NCBI GenBank assembly: GCA_001599935.1
Contig: BCIJ01000026.1
Location: 156,434 to 220,433, forward strand
Length of the DNA stretch: 64,000 bases
Reading direction: 5' to 3'
Origin: Holtermannia corniformis
Taxonomy: Eukaryota > Basidiomycota > Tremellomycetes > Holtermanniales
Position 1 is the stretch's first letter. Every line of letters starts with the position of its first letter. Positions 45,089-56,276 of the stretch are shown piece after piece. The notes beneath the pieces are model-generated. The model searched no databases. It saw only the letters and a list, made by a program, of their open reading frames with translations, and was not told where the DNA came from. The translations under genes were made by a program, and so were the position numbers.

Positions 45089-47135
45089 GATGGTGCGGAT
45101 ACCGGTGATCGGTGTTCGTTTCTATCGCAGCCGTGTCATCAGCATTCAAGGAGCTAGTCAGTACGCTTGAGACCTACCGTGTCGTCAACGGCCCATCCGG
45201 TCTTGTTCTCTGATCGAAATCAAGCCAATCTTGTCGTGCGCGTCGAGGCGGTGCCGTGCTTTGTTTGGTCGTGAAGATCGAGGCGGAAGCGAGTCCTTGA
45301 CGTCCCGCGTGTCGTAGTACAGCACCGATCTACCTGAAGCGTCTTTGCTCGCCCTTGTCAGTCTGTCGCTGTCGACACCGACGTGCTTGGAGCTCGTACG
45401 TCCTTGCTGAGGTGAAGCAGCTGCACGTGGCGAGCAAAGTGGCAAATGCTAGTGGCGGCTATGGAGCAGTCGCCTCTTGTCCATCAGGCAAGCTGCGAGG
45501 CAAACAACCGATTATAGCTCGTAGTATTGATATAGGACGTGGCTGATTGTGTCGTGTACGGAAATCTAGATCACCGAAGCGTACTCTCGCTTCAGCTCCA
45601 GCGTCACACAAGCGGCAAGCATGAATCAAGCGGACACGAATCTTTCGCTACTGCGCTCGATTATCTCCCTCGCACATCATCTACACAAGTTACCTGTCGG
45701 AACGTGCGGTACTCGAGCAGCGCTCTCAGTCGCTACTCATCCCAACGCTTCTCTGTACGACCGCGAGCGCGCGACTGCCGAGTGTTCAGGTCATAGTTCC
45801 AGATCATGTTCTTAGGCAAATTCCCACTTGAACCTCTGTTCACGCGACAATCTGAACGCCCATGGTTCGCGTCACTGCGGATAGAAGCATCGGGAGGAAG
45901 AGATGCCTGAGTGGTAGTGCTACCGCCTGGTCGTAGGTCCGTCACAGGCGCGATATTCTTCAGGAGACTCACCGATGCCACTGTCAAACTCCTGCGTGAG
46001 TTTAGCCACAGTTGTACGTCAGAGTAGAAGGGGATCAGGACGTGCGTGCACTAATCGTACGAACTCCCTTCACGAACGCGATCGTCCCTTTGGAGTATGC
46101 TATTTGAACGCCTTTCGTGGACTCGTGGTCTGCTTGAATGGATGTGGACAGCATACTTTTGACTCACAGGGAAGAGCTAGGACATCCGGTCCGGTCAAGG
46201 TCTATGTCTCTGCGGGCGAAGGCGACACCGTTGTTCTCTAGCCGCCTTTGGCAAAACCCCCTCACATCGTTGTCCTCCAGATTCGACGGAGGCTTGCGAC
46301 TACACGACAACCGCTTACCATTATCTGGATCTCGTCGCTGTGGACTCGCAACCGTCCCCGGCGAGGCGTACAAATGCATGCAAACCTCTTTCGACCCATG
46401 TCGGGCCCTAGCGCCGCTTCTTGCACCTACACTGCTGCGAACCAAATGCGTTTCTTGTCTCTGCACCGTACACAAGACGGGCCGTGGCGGATTCATTCCC
46501 AGAAATCGATGGCGGAGAGTCTCGGTGGTTCTTGGCAGCGTTGACGACGTCCAGACAATCTTGGAAGTGTTCGTAGATACTTGTGCGAAACTCTTCCGCG
46601 AGCGCTGCGGAAGGTTGCCCGTCTTCTGTCAGGAATAATAGGGTTGCGTGAAACGCGTCAGAGGTGCACTGCGATTCTGCCACCAACACTGCCGTGCCGG
46701 TGCTGTAGGGGACCCCAATGCGGCTAGTCATGGCAATGCAAACCGATGGCGTACTGGAGACCGATCTCGAGACGGGCACTAGCGCCTTATATCTCCAACC
46801 GGTCTCTGTGGGATGAAAGGGAAACAGGTGCAATCACCACTGCAAGGAGCCCCCCGCGGGCTTCACCCCGACGCCTTCGATCGAAGTCTTACTCTACCTC
46901 AGCGCAGTGATACAAAGGTGTTTCAATCTGACATGGTCCGCTGAACGAGCAGTCCAACACTCACAGTGCGTAGTACAATGGTGCTATATCAACGCATTTG
47001 AACGATCAACCTTTGCGGATTGTGCGTTCTTGGCGATCCGCCCGGAAGATACACCTTGCGGAATGACGAGATGCGACTCCGCCCGATAATGTCCAATCGC
47101 ATGCCATCTACCTCACCTAGCCATCTCCCGACGCG
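45089..47135. other. Gene-poor 2-kb interval
   Basis: The largest gap between firm genes inside the window. It includes the chitin synthase promoter and the 3' side of PAPS reductase. Apart from a possible small gene at 46408-46731, I see no tRNA, repeat array or recognisable transposon remnant. A frame on the minus strand at 45733-45987 reads moderately protein-like but has no supporting splice or promoter signals. Confidence 0.4.
46408..46731 (-). CDS. Possible small hypothetical protein
   Basis: An uninterrupted 107-codon frame beginning MTSRIGVPYSTGTAVLVAES and continuing DAFHATLLFLTEDGQPSAAL and EEFRTSIYEHFQDCLDVVNA. A TATAAG box in the same orientation lies about 60 bases upstream (46787-46792). 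Composition is protein-like with helical periodicity. A GTAGGT near 46425 could be a donor that bypasses the stop. No family recognised; transcription is unproven. Confidence 0.4.
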   Translation of the reverse strand: MTSRIGVPYSTGTAVLVAESQCTSDAFHATLLFLTEDGQPSAALAEEFRTSIYEHFQDCLDVVNAAKNHRDSPPSISGNESATARLVYGAETRNAFGSQQCRCKKRR

Positions 47136-48130
47136 CTACAGCTGGACCTCGACCGCGCCGCCCTCCGGTCCCTTGCCTAGACGTTCTTTCTCTTCAAACC
47201 TGCGCTTCATCTCGAAATAGTTGACGTGCAAGCCACACTCGGTCTTGGCTTTGCCCTGCCAGCGTCCTGCGCGCTCGTTGCCGTCGTTGGCGTTGGCAGG
47301 GTCGGGAGCGGCCGTCGAGTGCCAGTCACCGATCGAGCGGTAGCCTTGGTCCAAGAGCGGGTTGTACGGGACCTCACTGCGGGCTGTCAGCGGTGTTGGC
47401 GAGAAGCGCAAAGGGAGGACTACATACTTTGCATCGACATAGTCTTTCACCTGCTTGAATGTCCATTCGATCAACGGGTTCACCTTTAACAACCCGCGCT
47501 CATCCACCTCGAGCACTTTCAACCCCTCGCGCTCGGCGCCCTGACTCCGCCTTCGACCCGTAATGACCGCTTTGACGCTCAAGTCGGCATACGCGCGCGC
47601 AGCAGGCTCCACCTTGACAAGGTAGTCGTACGCAAACTCGTCTGTTTCCCAGAGCTTCTCGCCGTGCTTGGCTTCAAACTCGGCAGCAGTCTTGCAGTCG
47701 TTCGGGGTGTAGATGTGCAGTGGGGCCAAGTAAGTGTCTGACGCTGTGCTGGCAAGTGCAAGGGTCTGAGGAAAGTGGTATAGTGTGTCGAGGAAGATCT
47801 GGGTATGTGAGCCAAGCTGAGCCGGCGTAGGCAGGAAGGCTGACTAATGGCACCAAGTGCGTCTCTTCCTTGTCCTGGCAGATCTTGGACACCATATCGA
47901 GTGCAGCAAGGCCGGTTCTGCCATACCAGCAATCAGCGCGTGACCTAAACATGTATTCAGCCCACTCACAGACCAAACGCAGTAGTCTGATACAGCCCCT
48001 CGACATTCTCCACTGCCCACTTGAGGATCTCACGCGGCTCCTTGCCTCTCAGATCCTCATTCAGCCTCTCGATCTCTTCGGAGGAGTACTGCGACGTGAG
48101 TACAGACGAGCTGGCGACTGCGTTGGTCAT
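47136..48130 (-). CDS. MET16: Phosphoadenosine phosphosulfate (PAPS) reductase
   Basis: Thioredoxin-dependent enzyme reducing PAPS to sulfite in sulfate assimilation. Start MTNAVASSSVLTSQYSSEEI, then EPREILKWAVENVEGLYQTT, LAALDMVSKICQDKEETHLV, FLDTLYHFPQTLAL, VITGRRRSQGAEREGL (PAPS-binding loop), NPLIEWTFKQVKDYVD, VPYNPLLDQGYRSIGDWHST, and the catalytic KTECGLHVNY. The second cysteine pair of the iron-sulfur APS reductases is absent, as in fungal PAPS reductases. Three introns. A CACGTG box is 65 bases upstream, a site used by Cbf1-Met4 in yeast sulfur genes. Divergent from the complex I subunit gene. Confidence 0.94.
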
Positions 48131-48194
48131 GTTTGCTGTCGTCGTCGTGCAATGTCCGTTGCTGAGTGAGCGCCGTCTTGACATTTCTAAGCGC

Positions 48195-48200
48195 CACGTG
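48195..48200. promoter_or_regulatory. CACGTG (Cbf1-type) site in the MET16-NDUFB2 promoter
   Basis: Perfect CACGTG within GCCACGTGGC, 65 bases from the MET16 ATG and 137 bases from the complex I gene ATG. In budding yeast Cbf1 binds this sequence in MET promoters; conservation here is inferred. Confidence 0.5.
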
Positions 48201-48336
48201 GCTGCAATTCCAGATTGATCGAACCAAACAAAGCTCAACCCCCTTTGACCTTAGTAACGCCGAAACGCCATCAACCCCCCTCAGTCTGCCTATCCTATCG
48301 ACTGAGTTCAACGTCGCTAGCGTCAACGACAGCACC

Positions 48337-48628
48337 ATGGCCGGCCCAGGTATGTCCACAGCGAGCTATCAGCTGCGACCTCATTCAAGCTGGGTTACTT
48401 ACCGCACATACGGCACAGGCTTCCACCCTCACGCGCCATCCCTTCTCCACCGGGCCCTCGCAAAGGGCCTCGGCGCCTCAATGTGGTTCTTCATCTTCTA
48501 CCGCGCGCGGTGGGTTGACTGGTCCAAGTGCAGCGTCGGAGACGATACTGAGAGAGTTCAGGCAAGACGGCCCGGCGCTCATTGGCCTGCGACACCCATG
48601 GGACGGCCACCACGGAGACGAACACTAG
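48337..48628 (+). CDS. Complex I subunit NDUFB2-like (AGGG)
   Basis: 59-residue mitochondrial complex I accessory subunit. Three exons: MAGP plus one base (13 nt), then GFHPHAPSLLHRALAKGLG with the single membrane helix GASMWFFIFYRAR. The third exon is EFRQDGPALIGLRHPWDGHH. The R-x-DGxxLxGxRHPW ending is the family hallmark. Joining needs the acceptor that leaves AGAG before TTCAGG. TAG at 48626-48628. Its presence shows that the host retains a proton-pumping complex I. Confidence 0.82.
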
Positions 48629-48673
48629 CTCGAGCATGCATCTACAGATTGTACAATGGCTTGGACCTGCGAA

Positions 48674-51600
48674 CTACCAGTGCAGTAACCCATCACTCGT
48701 CAGGCCCCGGAGTCTCGCCTTGGCTAGCAAGCCGTCGCCACGCATCAAGCCAAGCCCAGCAGAAGACTGCCGGACCGGCGTCGGTGGCTCATCTTGCACC
48801 CGCTCGCCATGCCAGTCTGCAACGTCCAGACCCTCAGATGGCGTCCCGACCGCTGTACTCTTAGGTGCGCTCTCGAATGCCCCAGAGATCCCGGCCGAGG
48901 CGAGGCATGTGCAACCGCAGCCGGCCGGGCACAGCGTCGACTCGTGCACACCAAAGTGGGATGAGAGGCACTGTGCGTGCGACGTGTGCGTGCACACCAG
49001 ACAGGTTGTGGCGAGCCCTACAGTCGTTAGCATTCGCTCGAGCCGTGACTGCAGGCTAGCTCACCTCGGATCGGCAATCTGCAGACAGAGCACTTTGGTG
49101 GCAACGCCGGCTTGCGGCACCCACTACAAGCGCCGTCTTCGACCATTATCAGCCTGCTTGCGCAGTGAGGGCACACATGTGCCAGCTCTGAGCCAACGTC
49201 AGCACGCTCTATCGCCACCCAACTGATGCTTGCCCAAGTCAGCGCCACGCTTCTCAATCGACAGAGGCTTTGCCTCGCCCGTCAAGCTAAACTGCAGCAG
49301 GGCAGCGCGCTTGTCGTAAATCTCCCACCGCAATAAGAAATCGGCATACGCCCGACGGTAGCACTCGTATCGCCACATGAGCGCCGGATCCAGTACTGAC
49401 ATGGGCGAGCTGCACCGCTAGTCAGCTTCGAGCCGTGCCCCAATCTCTACCGGGCAGACCTTTCCTCCGCTTCAGCACCAACATCGACTCCGATGCTCCA
49501 CTTCTTGCCATGGCCAGCTTTACGCGCCATCGGTGGCGGTCCTGGTCCTCCAGTCGCTCGGCCGACCATCGCCTTCGCCATGGGCGAATGACTGCCATAC
49601 ACGGCTTTGCTTGAGCGCGTGGCACTGCCCGGCTCCGTGCTAGCACTCTTGCCTGGCGTATACCCCAGCCGTGGCCGTGGTGAGCCCGAGCGATCCCTCG
49701 TAGACCCCGAGCGCGCCGTATCCTTCGGTCGCGGACTCGGATGCACCTTTGAGCCTGGCGGTACCGGGATCGAGTGGCTCGCTTGCTCCTCAAAGCTCGT
49801 ACTCAGCACCGGCGTCTTGAGGACCGACGCGTCCGATGGCATGCGCTCGCGAAACGACTGCATGCTAGCGGACGCTGCGTTGATCGCATTGGACCGCAGG
49901 CTGATGCTAGAATTGTTGAGGATCTGGCTCCACCCAGAGTTCCTCGAAGACGAAAACGAATAGCCCGTGTAGCCAGACATGCCGGGGAGCCCCGAAGGGC
50001 TCTGAGGTGATGGTGATGGAGCTCGAGGTGTGTTGGGTACAATTGTGCCAGGTGTGGTGGTGTAGGCGATACTTGCGGAGCTTCGGCGTGGGAGAGTAAA
50101 GTAGTCGCGCTCGGGTGATTGGATCACCACATGCTTTGCTGTCGATGCGGAACCTGGTTTGTTCAGCACCAACCCATCGCCAGAAGCCAGCTCACTTGGA
50201 ATGACAATATACTGCGACATGACACACGCCATCAGCGCTAAGAGCTGTATATCTCCGGCCGCTGCCAGCTCCTCGACACTGCGTCGGTCAGCAAGTAACT
50301 CTGCTCAGTAGTCTCACACATACAGTCGGTCCACGAGAGCCTTTTTACGAGCAATCTTGCGATCCCACGTATCGTGCGCTGTAGACCAAGGTGGCTGTTC
50401 TCCACGAGGCAGCGGTGCGTGGCGAGACCGCACGTCAGCTTCTGCAGGCGGTACGACGGCAAGGACCGAGGCCAACGTCGTCCATATCCGGGCGTGCTCC
50501 AACTTGCCAGCTGAAAGCGCGAGTTCCGTGTTGCGCGCGCAGACAACGTCTGGCAGACCCGACGTCTCGTATACTTCAGCCAAGCCTCGATTGGGCACCC
50601 CGCCGAGATGGGCAAAGTCTTTGATTGACAGCACGGATGACGCTTTGAGGTTTGCAGCTGCGTCGATTGCGTACTGGCCTCGACCAAGTGCGACCGGTCG
50701 ACGACCCGGCTTGTGGAGATCAGTGGTGCACCGTGGCGGTGAAATCAGACTTACGTTCGCGAGTCCTCGGGCGACCGCGACCGCCAGACCAGGATGGTCC
50801 CGCCTCCGCCTGGTTCCACCCTTTACATCTGTCAACCGCGACAGCGCACTCATAGCCTTGACCAGCGTGGGGCTCTGAACCTGTTTAGACGAAAAAGACG
50901 TCACTCTCGTCCCGAGGGACGGCGAGCGAGACGCAGAGCCGCGTTGTCGTGGGACAGTCACTTGCTTCTGGAAGAAGCACACGAGCTCGCCTAGCCGGGC
51001 ATCAGTGAGGTCCTGGGTACGCCATCACACTCACCGTTTGGCCCAAAGCTCGCACCGCATGTGCGCGCCAGCATCGGCATCGACACCGTCTCATCCCCCT
51101 TTTCAGATTCGGAATCGGCGTCGTCGTCAAACATTGTTCGTCCGAGTCTCTCATTGTACCCCAACAGGAAAGAACACCAAGCAACGAGACATTGTCGGTT
51201 ATGTACTCGAATCGCTTTGAGCGTCTGCACGATGCGTTGTCGGGTCGACGGCGACACGGACGTATTTTTTTCGAGCTCGAAGGATGGCATGTCTTCCGGG
51301 GCCGTCGAGTAAGGGTACGCCGCTGGGTAGGTGACGTGTATGCGAGTGAAAGCCAGACGATCGCCATCGGCCCACTGCCCAAGTTCAGTGCATGCACTGA
51401 ATTGGATTGCGCACTCACGGGTCCATTCAGCGTCATGGTGATCTTGCGCTTGGCGAGGTCAACCTGGGATTCGTCAGTGAGCGCACTGCTGCAGGCTCTC
51501 CGGCACGCGCCATCTCAAAGTTGATCTTCGGCTTTGGGAACATTTGCAGCACGAGTACAATCCTGTGATACGTCAGTCAGAGCACCATCAGCGTCATCCC

Positions 51601-53961
51601 GCGACGCACTCATCCTTCAAGGAGATAAACTTCTCGTCCCCGCCACCATCAACACTACTCAACAACGTCCTCCTATCCCTCGATCTCGAAGACGGTCGGC
51701 TGTCCGACTCTCGACGCGATTTCGTCCCCGAGAGCGAGATTGAGCCCATCCGGGACGGCACAGTACTAGCTTCATTCGAGGAGAAATCGGCCTCGGGGTT
51801 CTCCCTGGGCACTTTGACGACTTTGGTCAACCAGTCGACTTGACTAATCTGCCCGCTCGCATTCGCCTTTTGCCCGGCACCGCCGCGCGTCATGGCCGCT
51901 TTGCGTGGCTGAAGGATCTTGGCCGTTTGCAGGGCCTTGCCTTGTCGCGCGATCCCACTTGGCGCGTTGCTGGGTGGCGCTGGGGAACCTTTGATGCCGG
52001 GATGTAGGCGGTTATCGCCTGGGACGATGGGGCGTGCACCGGGATTGGCGCGCGCACTGGCAATGATTTGCAGTGCGCCCGTAGCGGGTAGCGAGACAAA
52101 GGGAGCGCGCGTGGATGTCGTGTCGAAGGGGAATGACTGAGAGTTGGGAGTCGCGAGCGGCATGAAGGCTTCGGCAGGGAGGAGTTCGGGTCTCGTATAC
52201 GAAATGTCAAGTGCGTGTCGTCGAGACACTAGCACTTCGATCGGTGCACCCCGAGTATAGCCCACGCGCTGCAAACGTCAGTGACACCCTGACGCGAGGC
52301 CCTGGAAAGACCGACGCTCAGTATTTCGGGCTCCATAGGCCAGATCCGGACCGTGTGGTCCTTGGCCCAAGTGATAAGCTGGAAATCGCGGTCCTCTACA
52401 TCGCATCGTCAGTGACGTCTGCATTTGTCGAGTACGCACCATACGCAGCATCTTCTCCTCCTCGCGTTCGCCACACAAACTCTTTCACGACATCTGCATG
52501 GCCTTCAAACCTCTTGACAGGTTCATCACCCTGATCAGTCTGCCACATTTCAAGCGCGTTGTCCCCCCGTTGCGGAAGCGACATGCAGCCACGACCAAAA
52601 GGTAGATTGCGTGCTCGCCAGACGGGATAGGAGGTCCTGATGATCGCTGTGGGCGTGTCGGGCGCCGGAACTGTCTGGAAGAAGTCGACGAGGTCGCGCT
52701 CGGCTGTTTTGATCGGTGCCATCTCGGGGATCGACCATCGCTTGACCGTTTTATCTGTCATGTTGTCAGTATACACTACGGACTGCCACAGCCTGCGGCG
52801 TACCCAGCGAACAAGTGACCAACTCGTGACGGCTGATCCGGTCCCAATCGATCCCATAGATCTTGGCGTCGTGCGCCTTGATGATTGTCACGGGTAGAGA
52901 GCCTTTCTGTTAACGATGAGAATCGTTGCCGAACCAGCTGTGTCGACCAAGACATACCCGGTTGTCCCATACATAGACTTCACCCCCATGAGCTGTAGCA
53001 AGAACTGCGACATCAACTTGTATCAAGACTGTGTTACGCATTACTCACTGTGATCATGCTGTCTGTTCCACTTGCACTGCGTGCCGGCAGCACCCCACGC
53101 ACACACACGCATGATTGGCCTATCGTCTGCAACCCGGAGATCCCAGCCACGCACCCCGCCGTCCATCCCCGTCGTCGCCATGAGGTTGGGATTGCGAGCA
53201 TGCCAGTTGATATCTGTAATTGCGCGGGCATGAGCATTGATGGAGCGATGCAGGGATGTCGTAGGTGAAGTCGAGAGCAGGTCCCAAACTAGGAGCTTTT
53301 GGGATGAGGTTGAGAGGATGAGGTTGGATGTGAATGGGTGTGGTGACCATTGACAGCTATTGTATGTAAGCAGCCTGCGATCGGGTGGGTTGTATTCGAG
53401 ACTTACTCGGCAATCTGCCATGTGCCGCCCTGTGGAACGAATCGAGGCGCAAGGTTGAGGTTGGCAATGTCGAGAATGAAGAGTCCTTTGCGGCTGCATG
53501 TCATCAGCCAAAGCACCGCATACATGGCGTCCGCCTCACGATGCCAGTGCGATATCGCGGTTGCTCGGACTGATCGACAAGGACCCAACAGGCTCATTGA
53601 CAGTGATAGCTGCCTCGTCAGCTGCATCCCTTGCCTGATCCTGCCACTCACTCGAACCCTCCAAGAACGGATCAGGACCACCCTTTCCCTCGATAGTCTG
53701 ACTTGCCTCCCATGCCTCTTCCTCTCGTTGTGCGCGCAAGCTAGTGATCGTCTGTCCCCGTCCTGGTAGTCTCGGACGTATCAGTGTTCGCGGGGAGACG
53801 TCGGGCGGGACAGAGACGGAGCTTGCGCGTGAGACGGCTGGAGACGGATTGACAGAACGTGAGGGGCGTTGATTCGGGGTATCTACCCGTGTAGTCGGGT
53901 CTGGCGGTGAGGCTGGAAGTGGGATTGACGCTGGGTCGCGCGCGTCCGATACGTCGGCCAT
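48674..53961 (-). CDS. MTC5: MTC5/WDR59, SEA (GATOR2) complex subunit
   Basis: Large vacuole-associated regulator upstream of TORC1. A proline/serine-rich N-terminus (MADVSDARDPASIPLPASPP) precedes a WD40 propeller, with VGSLSISPSNRDIALASRKG, VQWSPHPFTSNLILSTSSQK, INAHARAITDINWHARNPNL and GMDGGVRGWDLR among its blades. It continues through KRFEGHADVVKEFVWR. The middle has an RWD domain (about 51000-51440), and serine-rich linkers follow. The C-terminal zinc-ribbon/RING is HVCPHCASRL, CSGCRKPALPPKCSVCRLPI and CLVCTHTSHAQCLSSHFG, then CPAGCGCTC. This WD40-RWD-RING order identifies WDR59/Mtc5. About 20 introns; TAG at 48674-48676. Converges on NDUFB2 with 45 bases between. Confidence 0.88.
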
Positions 53962-54360
53962 GGTCGGCTGTGCGTCGAGCCGAACGCAGCAGAGCTGTCA
54001 CTGCCGCCTTTCTGGAACGTGTTCAACTGTCTTGAGGTACTGCCGAACACTCGTTAGCATAATGAAGCTGTTTGTATCATGCTATACAAACTCTGATTCC
54101 GTCCTCTAGTTGTGACGTTCAAGCCAATGTCTGCGACGGCATTGCTACCAGAGTTCCACAGTTGCTCGTACTTGTCCCCAGCTTCTCCGCCGATGCTGCA
54201 GTGCCGAGTCTCCGTTGCCAGCCCATCTACAGTCGGTGCCGCTCCCCTGTTTCACGTGCTTGGCCCCTTTCCGTTTCGCGGGTGCCACGTGTCGGAGCCC
54301 CGAATTCTCAACGCAACCGTGTTTCAGCTTGTCGCGTGTCGTTGGACGATCCCAGCAAGA
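53962..54360. other. Divergent region between MTC5 and the PLP decarboxylase
   Basis: Contains CACGTG near 54288. An in-frame ATG at 54112 would extend the decarboxylase by 83 residues that look non-homologous. Confidence 0.4.
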
Positions 54361-56192
54361 ATGTCGGACGGTCATCCGGATCCTACAGTGTTCACTCAGT
54401 CTCTCGACAAGATCACAGCGCACATTAGCAAGCGACATGCCGAGCTGTCAGCACTGCCAATCTCTGCTCGACCGCACGATATCAAAGCAGCGCTCGCAGC
54501 GCTGCCGGCGTCCATCCCACTCAGAGGCCTCGGCACGGCAGCTACAACAGACCTGATCGTAGACAAGGTCACTCGTGGTCTGACTCAGAGCCAGAATGGA
54601 CCGAGGTATTTCGGGTTCATCACGGGTGGTGTGACCGAGGCCGCTCAGCTCGCCGATATGCTCGTCTCGAGCTATGATGAGAACGTACAGACCACGCAAC
54701 CGGTGCGTGGGATCAATCTAGCGCTGGTCCTCACTGAACGCTGGTCAGGAAGTCACACTATCGACAGCCGTTGAAGCGCGTACACTCGAAATGGTCTTGG
54801 ATCTACTTGATATTCCAAGAGAAACCTTTACCGGCCGAACACTCAGTACAGGTGCGACAGCGTCGAACATTCTGGGCCTTGGTATGTATACGAAGGAAGT
54901 AATCGACTTGACTCTGATATGGCGTTTCTCCAGCCTGCGCTCGCGACAGCTTTCTGCTCTGCCACCCAGCCCTCGCACCCTCCTACAGCATCGCTGAACA
55001 CGGCTATCCCACCACCCTGCCGTCCTCTCCCATCAAGGTGTTGGCAGTCGCACCCCATGCGTCAATCTACAAAGCTGCAGCTCTTGTCGGGATAGGACGC
55101 GCCAACGTCGTTGATATCCCCGCTACAAGCGCCAGTGTCAACAACTTTGATCTATCCGCACTCGAGACTGCATTGAGTGCACAGATGGACAGGGGTGGGA
55201 ACTCGATCGTTGTCGTGACGATGGGTGAGGTGAACACGGGCGGGATCGCGGGATCTACGATGGAGGCGATGAAGCTGGCCAAGCAGTTTGGAGCTTGGGT
55301 CCATGTTGACGGTGGTCAGTCTCGTCGTGGTGTCTATCTAGTGCAAGCTAGGCTGATTTGCAGCCAGCTTTCGGCGGGTTTGCCGGTCTGTTGCCAGAAT
55401 ACCGCCATGTAACGGAAGAGATCATGCAAGCGGACAGCGTCACGCTCGATGGTTAGTCCTACTCAATCCAACGGCGTAAACCAAGCTAATGCTCTGCAGG
55501 CCACAAATGGCTCAACGTGAGGTCTCCTCGCCCTCGAGGTTCATGTCTCACACAGATATAGGTCCCATACGACTGCGGCATCTTTTACACCCGCTCAATC
55601 ACGGATCTCAAACGCTCCTTCGGCCCATCGGAAGCGTTGGGTGCACCAGCGTACCTCACCACCCAAGCACCCGCGCACGCCGCCACACTCGCATCTTCAG
55701 AACCGTCGTTCGATCCCGTCTCTGTCCCCGCACCACTGTACCACGGGATCGAGAACTCGCGCCGGTTCAGAGCTCTACCGTTGTTCGCCAGTCTTGTCTC
55801 GTTGGGCAAGGACGGATACAGAAGTCGGTCCCGCTGCCGATCGCTCGACGTGCTGATACTCCGATGTAGAGATTATTGAGCGCAACGTTGCGTTTGCGCG
55901 GTATATCGCTGCGCACCTGCCGGAAGGGTACGAGCTGTTGAACGGCCCGCGGATCCCACTCAACGTTGTGCTCTTCCGCGGTGGGCCAAACACGGCATTC
56001 AAGCACAATGACCCGGCATCGGGCCAGAGACTCGCAAAGGCTATCAATGACAGTAGGGTCATCTACGTCACTCCCACCATGTGGGATGGGAAAGGTGCCG
56101 TCCGGCTCGCGGTCAGTAACTGGCGCTCGGGGCTTGGTGGAGGCGAAGAAGAGGTCGTGCTAGATGTGCTGAGAAGTGTGTTGCGTGCATAG
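54361..56192 (+). CDS. Group II PLP-dependent decarboxylase
   Basis: Pyridoxal-phosphate enzyme of the aromatic amino acid/glutamate decarboxylase group. Start MSDGHPDPTVFTQSLDKITA; GPRYFGFITGGVTEAAQLAD; EVTLSTAVEARTLEMVLDLL; GATASNILGL; VLAVAPHASIYKAAALVGIG; VVVTMGEVNTGGIAGSTMEA; GAWVHVDGAFGGFAGLLPEY (Asp for the pyridine nitrogen); VTLDGHKWLNVPYDCGIFYT with the PLP lysine. C-terminal domain NVVLFRGGPNTAFKHND and YVTPTMWDGKGAVRLAVSNW. Catalytic residues are intact. The amino-acid substrate cannot be told from sequence. Several introns, TAG at 56190-56192. Convergent with IKS1, 84 bases apart. Confidence 0.88.
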
Positions 56193-56276
56193 TCTGATTA
56201 GCATGGGATGCATGGAGCTACAATGGTTCAGAATTAGTCGTGCGTCGTTATTTTGATGCGGCGGAGAGGCTCGCTG

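Noticed and set aside
45185..45445. 86-codon minus-strand frame upstream of the chitin synthase
   Set aside because: No splice, promoter or composition support; more likely promoter DNA.
54112..54360. 83-residue N-terminal extension of the PLP decarboxylase
   Set aside because: The added sequence is compositionally unlike the enzyme, and family members begin close to the ATG at 54361.
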